A stretch of 64,000 nt of DNA from positions 5,859-69,858 of the forward strand of contig JAWODJ010000012.1 in the NCBI GenBank assembly GCA_046483315.1, in the 5' to 3' direction. The translations under genes were made by a program, and so were the position numbers. Shown one piece after another: positions 15,951 to 24,360 of the stretch. Each line of letters begins with the position of its first letter. Positions within the stretch are counted from its first letter, which is position 1. The notes under the pieces were generated by a model. It searched no databases. It worked only from the letters and a program-made list of their open reading frames with translations, and had not been told where the DNA came from. The DNA comes from PXAP01 sp046483315 (lineage in GTDB: Bacteria > Bacteroidota > Bacteroidia > Bacteroidales > PUMT01).

Positions 15951-17816
15951 TTATCTCCTGCTATCTTCAATGGCATCATAAAACACCTGCAAAATTCCCG
16001 TCCTTATGTTAAGTGTGCTTATTAGGTTATTATGCCTTGTGGGGTACACCCTGTTGGAAAGGAATATGTACAGCAGGTCATATTCGGGATCCATCCAAAC
16101 AAAGGTTCCGGTAAAACCGCTGTGGCCAAAACTTGAAGATGATGCTCCCGGACACGGATAAGCCCTTTCGGGGGAAAGGGTATCATTATCAGGCAGGGGT
16201 TTGTCAAAACCCAGTCCCCTCCTGTTGTTGCTCTCCGGAAACTGTACCCTGGCAAATTCCCTTACTGCTTCCCCGGAAATGTACCTTCTGCCACCGTACT
16301 CACCCCCGTTCAGGTACATCTGCATAAGTTTTGCAAGGTCGCCCGCATTAGAGAACAGTCCCGCATTGCCACTGATGCCGCCCAGCACGGCAGAAGCCTC
16401 ATCGTGTACATATCCGTGCACCAGCTCTCTTCTGAAGTTATTATCCACCTCGGTGGGCACTATACGGTGTGCGGGAAAATGGTGCAGGGGATTATAGCGC
16501 AGGGAAACGGCGCCCAGGGGCTCATAAAAATCCTGGTAGAGGGCATCGGTATAAGGTCTTCCGTCAACAGCCGATATAACTTCCGGAGAAATAATAAAAG
16601 GCAGGCATGAATATCTGTACTCCCCGTGCGGGGAAAGATTGCTTTTTCTGATAGACCGGTAAACCTTTTTGCGAAATCTGTCCCTGAGATAGAGATGACT
16701 GCCTATTTCAAGAGAAAAACCGTCCAGTTGCTCATGCCGGAACCACCGCCTTTTGTAATGCCCTCTCCTTAACGTCTGTTCCCAGTAGTTAATGTAGGGA
16801 ACTATACCGGACCGGTGAGTGAGGAGGTCACGCAAAACAAGATCCTCCTTGTCGGATGGCCTGAACAGACGGTTCTTCCAGTCGTCCCAGTAATGGCTGA
16901 GCGGCATATCCATGTCCACCCGGCCCTCGTCATACAGTTTCATATATAAGGGCAGGGGACCTGAGATTTTTGTTACAGAAGCCAGGTCATAAATATCATC
17001 CTTTTCAACCGCCACCCTGCCCGAATAGGTATGATGGCCGTATGCCCGGTCAAAGATAATGCTGCCCCCTTTCGCCGCGAGAACCCTGCAACCCGGGAAT
17101 GCCTGTAATGACAGTGCCTCCCCTACGATCGAATCAATATGCCTGTTCAGCATCCGACCGTCAAGGCCATGCTCCTCCGGAACGGTGTATTTCAGACGCA
17201 GTCCCCCCCCGGTATGCAGCCCTGCCCCTGCGGGAAACAATTTCCCCGCAGGCACCGGCATGGTGCCCGACGCCCCGATTGCACCAAAAACAAGCTGTGC
17301 AGCAAGATCCTGAACCAGCGCATCATCATTGTACGCCAGCACAAGTCCGTCAACATTCTCAATACCCCTCCATTGCCCCAGGTAGAGGGGCGGGCCTAAA
17401 AAGACCACCACCGATTCCTTCTGCTGCAAAACAGGCATCAGCTCATTCAGCAAAGCCCTGTAATCATAATTGACAGAAAGGGCAGCAGCGGTTATGCCGG
17501 CAATTATCCGGTCATACTGTGCCAGTTCAATTAACCCCCTGGCTTTTGATTCGGGGCAGTGCGGATCAATGCTGATAACCGGCATATCAAGATAATCGTT
17601 CAGCCTGGATACAAAATCATCGGCCCTGCCTAAAGTGAGGCAGGCAAAGCTCCCCTGTTCAAGATTCTTCAATGGAAGCACCCCGTCCCTGTTCAGCAGA
17701 ACGGTCAACGATTCCTCTATAACCTTTCGTTCTGCCTGCTCATTTCCCGGAATGTTTACGGGTAGAAACAAAAAAAATGAACTTAACGCGATAAAAAGAT
17801 TGCAGAATCTGATCAT
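15951..17816 (-). CDS. secreted serine hydrolase with orphan GH3 C-terminal domain
   Basis: Exported protein of 621 residues. After the signal peptide (about 1-24) residues 30-215 match the C-terminal, non-catalytic domain of GH3 enzymes, as in the larger paralogue at 24361-27417. The GH3 barrel with its catalytic residues is missing. Residues about 220-615 are a class-C beta-lactamase/esterase-type domain with Ser280-x-x-Lys283 (DLASVTK) and a C-terminal His-Ser-Gly (FGHSGFTG). At the Tyr-x-Asn position the sequence reads Tyr-Ser-Cys, where the paralogue has Tyr-Ser-Asp. Likely substrates are cell-wall peptides or esters, inferred from the family. Signal peptide, nucleophile and general base are intact, so this is a rearranged gene and not an obvious pseudogene. 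Confidence 0.85.
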   Translation of the reverse strand: MIRFCNLFIALSSFFLFLPVNIPGNEQAERKVIEESLTVLLNRDGVLPLKNLEQGSFACLTLGRADDFVSRLNDYLDMPVISIDPHCPESKARGLIELAQYDRIIAGITAAALSVNYDYRALLNELMPVLQQKESVVVFLGPPLYLGQWRGIENVDGLVLAYNDDALVQDLAAQLVFGAIGASGTMPVPAGKLFPAGAGLHTGGGLRLKYTVPEEHGLDGRMLNRHIDSIVGEALSLQAFPGCRVLAAKGGSIIFDRAYGHHTYSGRVAVEKDDIYDLASVTKISGPLPLYMKLYDEGRVDMDMPLSHYWDDWKNRLFRPSDKEDLVLRDLLTHRSGIVPYINYWEQTLRRGHYKRRWFRHEQLDGFSLEIGSHLYLRDRFRKKVYRSIRKSNLSPHGEYRYSCLPFIISPEVISAVDGRPYTDALYQDFYEPLGAVSLRYNPLHHFPAHRIVPTEVDNNFRRELVHGYVHDEASAVLGGISGNAGLFSNAGDLAKLMQMYLNGGEYGGRRYISGEAVREFARVQFPESNNRRGLGFDKPLPDNDTLSPERAYPCPGASSSSFGHSGFTGTFVWMDPEYDLLYIFLSNRVYPTRHNNLISTLNIRTGILQVFYDAIEDSRR

Positions 17817-17889
17817 TAAATATATATTTGGTTACATCCCCTGCAGTTAGTTTGATACACCTGAGACAGGTTGACAGAAACAAATGAAC

Positions 17890-18003
17890 ATAAAATTTTT
17901 TCATCTTAAATTACATACAGGCAAGATGAAAAAATTTTATGAAAAAGCGAAGCGGTTCCGACTGTAAGTCGAAATTTTGTTGTTTAATTGAAACAAAATT
18001 TCG
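17890..18003. repeat. double palindrome element, AT-rich
   Basis: Two inverted repeats lie in the non-coding gap 17817-18199. The first is an 18-bp perfect one: ATAAAATTTTTTCATCTT at 17890-17907 pairs with 17923-17940 around 15 bases. The second is a 12-bp perfect one: CGAAATTTTGTT at 17970-17981 pairs with 17992-18003. Sequence around the first (GATGAAAAAATTTT, then ATGAAAAA and AGTC-AAATTTT) recurs at 49881-49945. They may act as terminators for the flanking divergent transcripts or be dispersed repeats. No gene is seen in the rest of the gap. Confidence 0.55.
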
Positions 18004-18199
18004 GCTTTTTACAGATGAAATGTAATTAAAAACTATAAAACACTATTATGGCATATGAAATCTATAATTTAAAAAAAACAGACCTGAACAAATCATATTT
18101 GTCATAAAAAAATTGCCATCTGTTAAAAAACAACTATTTTGCGCATCTAACAATTTTTCATCAGATTACTCACTTTAACAATTTTTGCTTCTGTTTATC

Positions 18200-19672
18200 A
18201 TGGACACAATTAATAACCTGGAACCCCATTCGCTCTGGAAATATTTTGAAGAAATTTGCAGGGTGCCCAGACCCTCGGGGAAAGAGGATAAAATAATATC
18301 GTGGTTAACGGGGTTTGCTGAAAAGCATAACCTGAACATCAAAAAAGATGACACGGGAAACATCCTGATCACGAAACCTGCCGCCAGTGGATGGGAAAAC
18401 AGGAAAACCGTGGTACTTCAAAGTCATATGGACATGGTTTGCGAAAAAAATTCCGGCACCAAACATAACTTTGATACCGATCCAATAATTCCTGTCATTG
18501 ACGGAGAGTGGGTAAGAGCAAACGGAACCACCCTTGGTGCGGATGACGGTATAGGAATTGCCGCTCAGCTGGCCCTGCTGGCATCAAAGGACAGGAAGCA
18601 CGGAAAAATTGAATGTCTCTTTACAGTGGATGAGGAGACAGGACTAACCGGAGCATTTGCTTTAAAACCCGGATTCTTCGAAGGTAAGATTCTTATCAAT
18701 CTTGATTCGGAAGATGAGGGCGAACTTTTCATAGGTTGTGCAGGAGGTGTTGACACGATAGCTGCCTTTGAATATGACAGCGAAGATATACCTCCGTCCC
18801 ATGAAGCATTCAGGGTCAGGATCGGCGGACTCAAGGGAGGGCATTCCGGTGACGATATACATAAGGGTCTCGGCAATTCAAACAAGATTCTGAACCGGTT
18901 CCTGTGGAATGTAAACAACCGGTTTGAAATGAAGCTGGCATGGTTTGACGGGGGCAACCTCCGGAACGCCATACCCAGAGAAGCAGAGGCTTTGTTCACT
19001 GTCCATCGCGAAGATGCAGGTGAGCTAAAAGAGTATTTCAGGTCTTTTTCCGGAATTGTTGGCGGAGAGCTTGCAGATGCTGATCCGGGGTTCCGGATCT
19101 CACTGGATACCGCAGAGTTGCCTTCCCTGGCCATTGATGAACAAACGCAGCTTGACCTTCTCCACTCACTTTATGCCTGCCCCAATGGTGTTATCTCCTG
19201 GAGTCCCCGGATAAAAGACCTGGTGGAAACCTCCACAAATCTGGCATCGGTAAAATTTACCGGCAACAAAATTATCATAACGACAAGCCAGCGCTCATCT
19301 TCAGATTCAGCAAAAACCGATATTGCTTCAATGGTTGAAAGCGTTTTCCGGCTGGCAAATGCCGGTATTAAAAGAACAGGGGGATATCCTGGCTGGAAGC
19401 CTGACCATAATTCGGAAATACTCAGTATAAGCAAATCAGCATATAAAAAATTATTTAACAGGAAGCCCCTGGTCAGGGCCATTCATGCCGGACTTGAGTG
19501 CGGATTGTTCCTGGAAAAATACCCGGACCTGGATATGATATCATTCGGACCCACAATAAAGGGAGCTCATTCACCAGATGAGAAACTGCATATTGGTTCC
19601 GTACAAAAATTCCATCAACTGCTGGAAGAGGTACTCAAAAATATCCCCGAAAAAGAAGAGGCCGGGGCATAG
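18200..19672 (+). CDS. pepD: aminoacyl-histidine dipeptidase (PepD, M20 family)
   Basis: Zinc dipeptidase that cleaves Xaa-His and other dipeptides in the cytoplasm. The start is placed at ATG 18200 (MDTINNLEPHSLWKYFEEIC), which is the family N-terminus. Metal-site motifs are seen in order: LQSHMDMVCEK, TLGADDGIGIA, FTVDEETGLTGA and INLDSEDEGELFIGCAGG. The C-terminal HAGLECGLF and GPTIKGAHSPDEKLHIGSV complete the M20C pattern. Length 490 residues is standard. No signal peptide. It follows the palindromic element and is convergent with rubredoxin. Confidence 0.95.
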   Translation: MDTINNLEPHSLWKYFEEICRVPRPSGKEDKIISWLTGFAEKHNLNIKKDDTGNILITKPAASGWENRKTVVLQSHMDMVCEKNSGTKHNFDTDPIIPVIDGEWVRANGTTLGADDGIGIAAQLALLASKDRKHGKIECLFTVDEETGLTGAFALKPGFFEGKILINLDSEDEGELFIGCAGGVDTIAAFEYDSEDIPPSHEAFRVRIGGLKGGHSGDDIHKGLGNSNKILNRFLWNVNNRFEMKLAWFDGGNLRNAIPREAEALFTVHREDAGELKEYFRSFSGIVGGELADADPGFRISLDTAELPSLAIDEQTQLDLLHSLYACPNGVISWSPRIKDLVETSTNLASVKFTGNKIIITTSQRSSSDSAKTDIASMVESVFRLANAGIKRTGGYPGWKPDHNSEILSISKSAYKKLFNRKPLVRAIHAGLECGLFLEKYPDLDMISFGPTIKGAHSPDEKLHIGSVQKFHQLLEEVLKNIPEKEEAGA

Positions 19673-19776
19673 CAGGATAAAGGCATACCCGGCTGCTTCT
19701 GAAAGAGTTAAAAATCAGGAGACGGATAAGACTGAAAAACAGGGTTACAGGGCCAGGGGACTAACCGCTTCCCCGG

Positions 19777-19938
19777 TCATCCGGCAGGCTTGAACTCTTC
19801 TTTTCCTGCCCCGCAAACTGGGCAGGTCCAGCTGTCAGGGAGATCTTCAAATGCCGTTCCGGGTTTGATCCCCTTTGCATTATCACCGGTTTCGGGATCG
19901 TAAAGATATCCGCACACCGTACATCTGTATTTTTCCAT
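19777..19938 (-). CDS. rubredoxin
   Basis: A 53-residue frame from ATG 19938 to TGA 19777. It carries the four iron-binding cysteines as Cys6-x2-Cys9 (YRCTVCGYLYDPETGD) and Cys39-x2-Cys42 (WTCPVCGAGKEEF), plus the usual KGIKPGTAFEDLPDSW loop. This is a complete single-iron electron carrier typical of anaerobes, often serving peroxide or superoxide reductases. No such partner is adjacent. The next gene upstream in its strand sense is the decarboxylase operon, which ends convergently in time but shares the strand, so readthrough is possible from 20011. Confidence 0.93.
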   Translation of the reverse strand: MEKYRCTVCGYLYDPETGDNAKGIKPGTAFEDLPDSWTCPVCGAGKEEFKPAG

Positions 19939-20010
19939 AAGACATAAAATTTATAGAAACTTTTCCGGAATTTTCCGGCCGGTTAATTTGTAATTATACT
20001 AAAAATAAAT

Positions 20011-21366
20011 TTAAAGCAAAAAGCTTAACAGAATCCCTGCAGCCACCGCTGAACCAATCACACCCGAAACATTCGGAGCCATGGCATGCATAAGCAGGTG
20101 ATTAGTAGGGTCATAACGCAACCCCTCATGCTGTACGACCCTGGCACTGTCAGGCACCGCCGAAACTCCTGCAGCACCTATCAGGGGATTTATCCTGTCA
20201 TCACCCCTGAGAAAAAGGTTCATGACTTTTGCAAAAACCAGTCCCCCTGCCGTGGCTATCATAAATGACACTGCACCCAGTCCGAATATCAGCACAGATG
20301 TCGGTGTAAGGAACACATCGGCCTGTGTCGATGCCCCCACGGTAAGACCAAGGAGAATTGTGACAATATCTATCATACTGCCCCTGGCAGTTTCTGCAAG
20401 CCTCCGTGTAACGGTGGACTCCTTCAGCAGATTGCCGAAGAAAAGCATACCCAGCAAGGGCAGAGAGCTGGGAGATATAAGCGCTGTGATTATCAACCCT
20501 ATTATCGGAAAAAGTATCTTTTCAGATTTGGATACCGCCCTGGGCGGTTTCATTCTTATCAGCCTCTCCTTCCTGGTGGTGAGAAGTCTCATTATGGGGG
20601 GCTGTATAACGGGAACCAGTGCCATATAAGAATAGGCGGCAATCGCTATGGGACCTATCAGATTCCTTACAGTCGTACCGTCGGGCAGAATATGCACTCC
20701 ATCGGCAAGTTTTGAGGAAAGAAAAATCGCCGTAGGTCCGTCAGCGCCTCCTATAATGCCAATTGCCCCAGCCTCCGGCATGGCAAAACCAAGCGACAGT
20801 GCCCCCAGGAAAGTCAAAAAAATTCCCACCTGTGCGGCAGCACCCAAAAGCATAAGGCGGGGATTGGATATGAGTGATGAGAAATCGGTCATTGCCCCTA
20901 TACCAAGGAAGATCAAAGGAGGGTATACTCCTTTCAGCACTCCGAAATAGAGGTAGTTCATTACGCTCCCTTCTTCATAGATGCCAAGCTGAAGTCCCGC
21001 ATCGGCAACAAAAGGCATGTTTCCTATGATAACCCCTGTTCCTATGGGAACCAGCAGGAGGGGCTCATATTCATAACGGATAGCAAGAAATATAAAAACC
21101 AGCCCAATTGCAATCATAAGCACATTTGCCCAGGTAATGTTCATAAAACCTGAAAAACTGAAAAATGTCCTGAGGCCCTCGAGTGCCTTTGAGCCTGAGT
21201 TCCCTGTATTGCCGGTAATAAATAAATCCTCACACCCTTCGCCGGAATACTCGCCGGTATTAACAACCGGCGAACTGCCCCGGTCTCTGTCAGAATGGTT
21301 ATTAAATCCTGTCCACAGAAGAGCGAGGAATGCAATGATGCCAAACAGAGTTAACAATCTCTTCAT
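20011..21366 (-). CDS. sodium-translocating decarboxylase beta subunit
   Basis: Membrane subunit that couples decarboxylation of carboxybiotin to Na+ export. Of 451 residues, about 1-75 form an N-terminal signal-like helix plus a Ser/Gly-rich linker that the core family lacks. The OadB/MmdB core follows: NVLMIAIGLVFIFLAIRYEYEPLLLVPIGTGVIIGNMPF, GIGAMTDFSSLISNP, the re-entrant GAIGIIGGADGPTAIFLSSKLA with the Asp used in the ion pathway, and AGVSAVPDSARVVQHEG near the C-terminus. It is the last gene of the methylmalonyl-CoA decarboxylase operon, 14 bp after the biotin carrier gene. Confidence 0.95.
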   Translation of the reverse strand: MKRLLTLFGIIAFLALLWTGFNNHSDRDRGSSPVVNTGEYSGEGCEDLFITGNTGNSGSKALEGLRTFFSFSGFMNITWANVLMIAIGLVFIFLAIRYEYEPLLLVPIGTGVIIGNMPFVADAGLQLGIYEEGSVMNYLYFGVLKGVYPPLIFLGIGAMTDFSSLISNPRLMLLGAAAQVGIFLTFLGALSLGFAMPEAGAIGIIGGADGPTAIFLSSKLADGVHILPDGTTVRNLIGPIAIAAYSYMALVPVIQPPIMRLLTTRKERLIRMKPPRAVSKSEKILFPIIGLIITALISPSSLPLLGMLFFGNLLKESTVTRRLAETARGSMIDIVTILLGLTVGASTQADVFLTPTSVLIFGLGAVSFMIATAGGLVFAKVMNLFLRGDDRINPLIGAAGVSAVPDSARVVQHEGLRYDPTNHLLMHAMAPNVSGVIGSAVAAGILLSFLL

Positions 21367-21380
21367 ATCATAACAATAAC

Positions 21381-21803
21381 TTAAACCAGTTCAATCAATA
21401 CATCCCCCTGCAGTACGCTTGTTCCCGGTCCCACCTTAACCGACTCCACCACACCGTCCTTCTCGGACTGGATTTTGTTCTCCATTTTCATGGCTTCCAT
21501 TACCAGGATTACCTGCCCCTTTTTAACCACATCGCCCGGTTTTACAAATATTTCAAGAATACTGCCGGGGAGAGGGGCAATAACGGGTTCGGATGAACCC
21601 TTTTCCTTTTTCTCTATTGTATCCCTGCCGGTAGCCGGTACTTCTGCCCTTACAAGGGTAGGGGTTTTTGTTCTTTGAACCTCCCTGTGCACCTCCACAG
21701 TATAGTGTGTGCCGTTGACTTCCATGTGGGCAGTATTACCTTCGAAGCTTTTTATCTCCACCTCGTATGTATTCCCGCTGATAGTGAATTTAAAATTCTT
21801 CAT
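21381..21803 (-). CDS. biotin carboxyl carrier subunit of the decarboxylase
   Basis: Biotin/lipoyl-attachment protein of 140 residues. The N-terminal 45 residues form a small beta domain, then a Thr/Glu/Lys linker, then the biotinyl domain (about 72-140) with the attachment motif EAMKMEN, Lys106. APLPGSILEIFVKPGDVVKKGQVILVMEAMKM and the C-terminal GDVLIELV are canonical. It carries CO2 from the alpha subunit to the membrane beta subunit. The gene is 3 bp from the gamma-type subunit, so they are translationally coupled. Confidence 0.95.
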   Translation of the reverse strand: MKNFKFTISGNTYEVEIKSFEGNTAHMEVNGTHYTVEVHREVQRTKTPTLVRAEVPATGRDTIEKKEKGSSEPVIAPLPGSILEIFVKPGDVVKKGQVILVMEAMKMENKIQSEKDGVVESVKVGPGTSVLQGDVLIELV

Positions 21804-21806
21804 ATC

Positions 21807-22166
21807 TTAATGTCTGGGATATTGTCTTAATCCGTAAATTTTTGAACTCCACGGAGAATATCTTTTGGATATCTTTTTTATGGTAAGAACACCACTCTCC
21901 TCATCATGCACTTCACTTACATACAGATATATTGCCATACCAATGGCGGCATTCAGTTCTCCGGTAATTTTAAAATCCCTCTTATCGGAATTCCCTCTCT
22001 TCCCGCCCAAAAATTTACTGATATCAATTCTAAGCAGTGAGGGCAGGTTGTAAAATACAACGTAGAGCAGCACCAGTGCTATAAAAACCACTATATAGCC
22101 TGTAAGAGCTATGGTGGCGGCAAAAACATCTATTTGAGAAAAATCAGGCATCATCAGGTTTATCAT
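21807..22166 (-). CDS. OadG-type subunit of the sodium pump decarboxylase
   Basis: 119 residues with one transmembrane helix (IALTGYIVVFIALVLLYVVFY) and a cytoplasmic tail with ELNAAIGMAIYLYVSEVHDEESGVLTI. This is the OadG/MmdD family: it holds the membrane subunit and the carboxyltransferase together. It lies 13 bp after the alpha subunit gene. Confidence 0.85.
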   Translation of the reverse strand: MINLMMPDFSQIDVFAATIALTGYIVVFIALVLLYVVFYNLPSLLRIDISKFLGGKRGNSDKRDFKITGELNAAIGMAIYLYVSEVHDEESGVLTIKKISKRYSPWSSKIYGLRQYPRH

Positions 22167-22179
22167 CTCTCAGAGCATA

Positions 22180-23739
22180 TTAAAGTGGTAAATTCGAGTG
22201 TTTTTTAGGCGGATTAACATCCTTTTTGGTCATAAGGGTCTGCAGTGCACGAATGATCCTGAAACGTGTATTCCTGGGTTCAATCACATCGTCAATGAAT
22301 CCGGCGCGTGCCGCTTCGTAGGGATTGGAAAACTTTTCCGTATACTCCTTCTCCTTCCGGGCAATATACCCGGCTTTTTCTTCATCATCCTGAATCGCAG
22401 CTGCCTTCTTTCCCTCAAGTATCTCTATTGCTCCCTGTGCTCCCATTACTGCTATTTCAGCGGTCGGCCAGGCATAGTTTATATCACCCCTGAGCTGCTT
22501 GCAGCCCATTACGTCATGCGCCCCTCCGTAGGATTTCCGAAGGGTAACAGTCACCTTGGGCACTGTGGCTTCACCATAGGCAAAAAGAAGCTTGGCCCCG
22601 TGAATAATAATGCCTCCGTACTCCTGGGCGCTGCCGGGAAGAAATCCCGGGACATCTACCAGGGTAACAACAGGAACATTAAATGCATCACAGAACCTTA
22701 CAAACCGGGCAGCCTTCCGCGAGGCTTCAGTATCGAGTACACCGGCAAGGAAGGCGGGTTGATTCGCCACTATCCCTGCAGGCATGCCGTTAAACTTGGC
22801 AAATCCGACAACTATATTCCTTGCATAGTTACGGTGCATTTCAAGAAATTCCCTGTTATCTGCTATTGTGTAAATAATATCCTTTATATCGTAAGACTGA
22901 TTTGACCCGGAGGGAATTATCGTGTTCAGGATATCATCGGCTCTTTCTGACGGGTCAGTGCATTCGGTCACCGGAGGATCCTCAAGGTTGTTCTGGGGCA
23001 GGTATTCAAGCAGTTTACGGATAATCAGCAATCCTTCCTCCTCATCTTCTGCCCTGAAATGAGCTACCCCCGACTTTGAAGAGTGTACCTCGGCTCCCCC
23101 AAGGTCTTCGGTGGTAATGCTTTCGCCGGTAACTGCCCTGGTGACTTTGGGCCCGGTAACAAACATATAGCTTGTCTTTTCACTCATAATTATCACATCG
23201 GTAAGAGCAGGAGAATATACTGCCCCTCCCGCACAGGGTCCGAAGATAGCAGATATCTGCGGTATTAACCCGGAGGCCATGATGTTTCGCTGGAATATCT
23301 CGGCATAACCGGCAAGGCTCATAACCCCTTCCTGTATCCTTGCGCCTCCGCTGTCATTTATACCTATAACCGGTGCGCCCACCTTCATGGCCTGGTCCAT
23401 CACCTTACAGATTTTTTTCGCGTAGGTCTCCGACAAGGATCCGCCCAACACTGTGAAGTCCTGGGAATAAAGATACACAACCCTTCCGTCAATTGTGCCG
23501 TGACCGGTAACAACCCCGTCACCGGGATACTTCTGACTGTCAAGTCCGAAATTATTGCATCGGTGAGTAACAAACATGTCGAACTCTTCAAAGCTACCCT
23601 CATCAAGCAGCATCTCTATGCGCTCCCTCGCCGTCATTTTACCTTTGGCATGCTGGGATTCTATCCTTTTCCTTCCTCCACCAAGTTTAGCCTGGTCACG
23701 TAATTCTATCAACTTCTGAATCTTGTCCTTTCCGGTCAT
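22180..23739 (-). CDS. mmdA: methylmalonyl-CoA decarboxylase alpha subunit / acyl-CoA carboxyltransferase
   Basis: Cytoplasmic carboxyltransferase of 519 residues that moves the carboxyl group of methylmalonyl-CoA to biotin. Family landmarks: GKMTARERIEMLLDEGSFEE, LYSQDFTVLGGSLSE, GAPVIGINDSGGARIQEG, FGPCAGGAVYSPALTD and VDVPGFLPGSAQEYGGIIIHGAKLL. The same family contains propionyl-CoA carboxylase beta, but the adjacent OadG and OadB genes and absence of a biotin carboxylase gene support a decarboxylase. It follows the epimerase by 63 bp. Confidence 0.93.
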   Translation of the reverse strand: MTGKDKIQKLIELRDQAKLGGGRKRIESQHAKGKMTARERIEMLLDEGSFEEFDMFVTHRCNNFGLDSQKYPGDGVVTGHGTIDGRVVYLYSQDFTVLGGSLSETYAKKICKVMDQAMKVGAPVIGINDSGGARIQEGVMSLAGYAEIFQRNIMASGLIPQISAIFGPCAGGAVYSPALTDVIIMSEKTSYMFVTGPKVTRAVTGESITTEDLGGAEVHSSKSGVAHFRAEDEEEGLLIIRKLLEYLPQNNLEDPPVTECTDPSERADDILNTIIPSGSNQSYDIKDIIYTIADNREFLEMHRNYARNIVVGFAKFNGMPAGIVANQPAFLAGVLDTEASRKAARFVRFCDAFNVPVVTLVDVPGFLPGSAQEYGGIIIHGAKLLFAYGEATVPKVTVTLRKSYGGAHDVMGCKQLRGDINYAWPTAEIAVMGAQGAIEILEGKKAAAIQDDEEKAGYIARKEKEYTEKFSNPYEAARAGFIDDVIEPRNTRFRIIRALQTLMTKKDVNPPKKHSNLPL

Positions 23740-23802
23740 GATTATTTTTTATGGAATTAAAAATTTCAGAGGTTATACAGTAATGGACGTAAAGCTTTAA
23801 TA

Positions 23803-24213
23803 TCACCTGCTTTTATCCTCACAAAGTTCGGTCAGCACTCCAAAGGTTGACCGGGGATGCAGGAAGGCAATATCCAGCCCTTCTGCCCCTTTCCTCGGCT
23901 GCTGATCAATAACCTGCACACCTTTTTCCTTTGCATGTTTCAGGGCTTCTTCGATACCCTTGACGGCAAAAGCAATATGATGCACCCCCTCTCCCCTTTT
24001 TTCCAGGAATTTTGACACCGGTCCGTCCTCCGATGTAGACTCAAGGAGCTCAATCTTTGTATCTCCCGCCATAAAAAATGCAGTTCGCACCTTTTGATCT
24101 TCAACCTCTTCAATATTATAACATTTCAGGCCCAGTACCTCTTCATAAAAATTAACGGATTCCCGCAGGTTTTTCACTGCAATGCCAATATGTTCAATAT
24201 GTGTTGTTTTCAT
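23803..24213 (-). CDS. mce: methylmalonyl-CoA epimerase
   Basis: VOC-fold metalloenzyme of 136 residues that interconverts (R)- and (S)-methylmalonyl-CoA. THIEHIGIAVKNL at the start, YEEVLGLK, GVHHIAFAVKGIEEAL and LTELCED at the end carry the expected metal-binding His and Glu. It begins the operon mce-mmdA-oadG-bccp-oadB and feeds the decarboxylase in the succinate-to-propionate route. Methylmalonyl-CoA mutase is not in the window. Confidence 0.95.
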   Translation of the reverse strand: MKTTHIEHIGIAVKNLRESVNFYEEVLGLKCYNIEEVEDQKVRTAFFMAGDTKIELLESTSEDGPVSKFLEKRGEGVHHIAFAVKGIEEALKHAKEKGVQVIDQQPRKGAEGLDIAFLHPRSTFGVLTELCEDKSR

Positions 24214-24360
24214 AATATCTCTTTTATCTGCATGGTAAATGTATCTATAAATGACATATATACAGTATGATTTTTATCAATAAATCAGTCCTGAATTGTT
24301 GTTTTTAAACATATAAAAATCACTGCGGTGGAATATCCTGCAAAACCGGTTACCCTGTAA

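Noticed and set aside
22198..22905. Plus-strand frame of 235 codons opposite mmdA
   Set aside because: It overlaps a highly conserved carboxyltransferase on the other strand and shows only Cys- and His-rich low-quality sequence.
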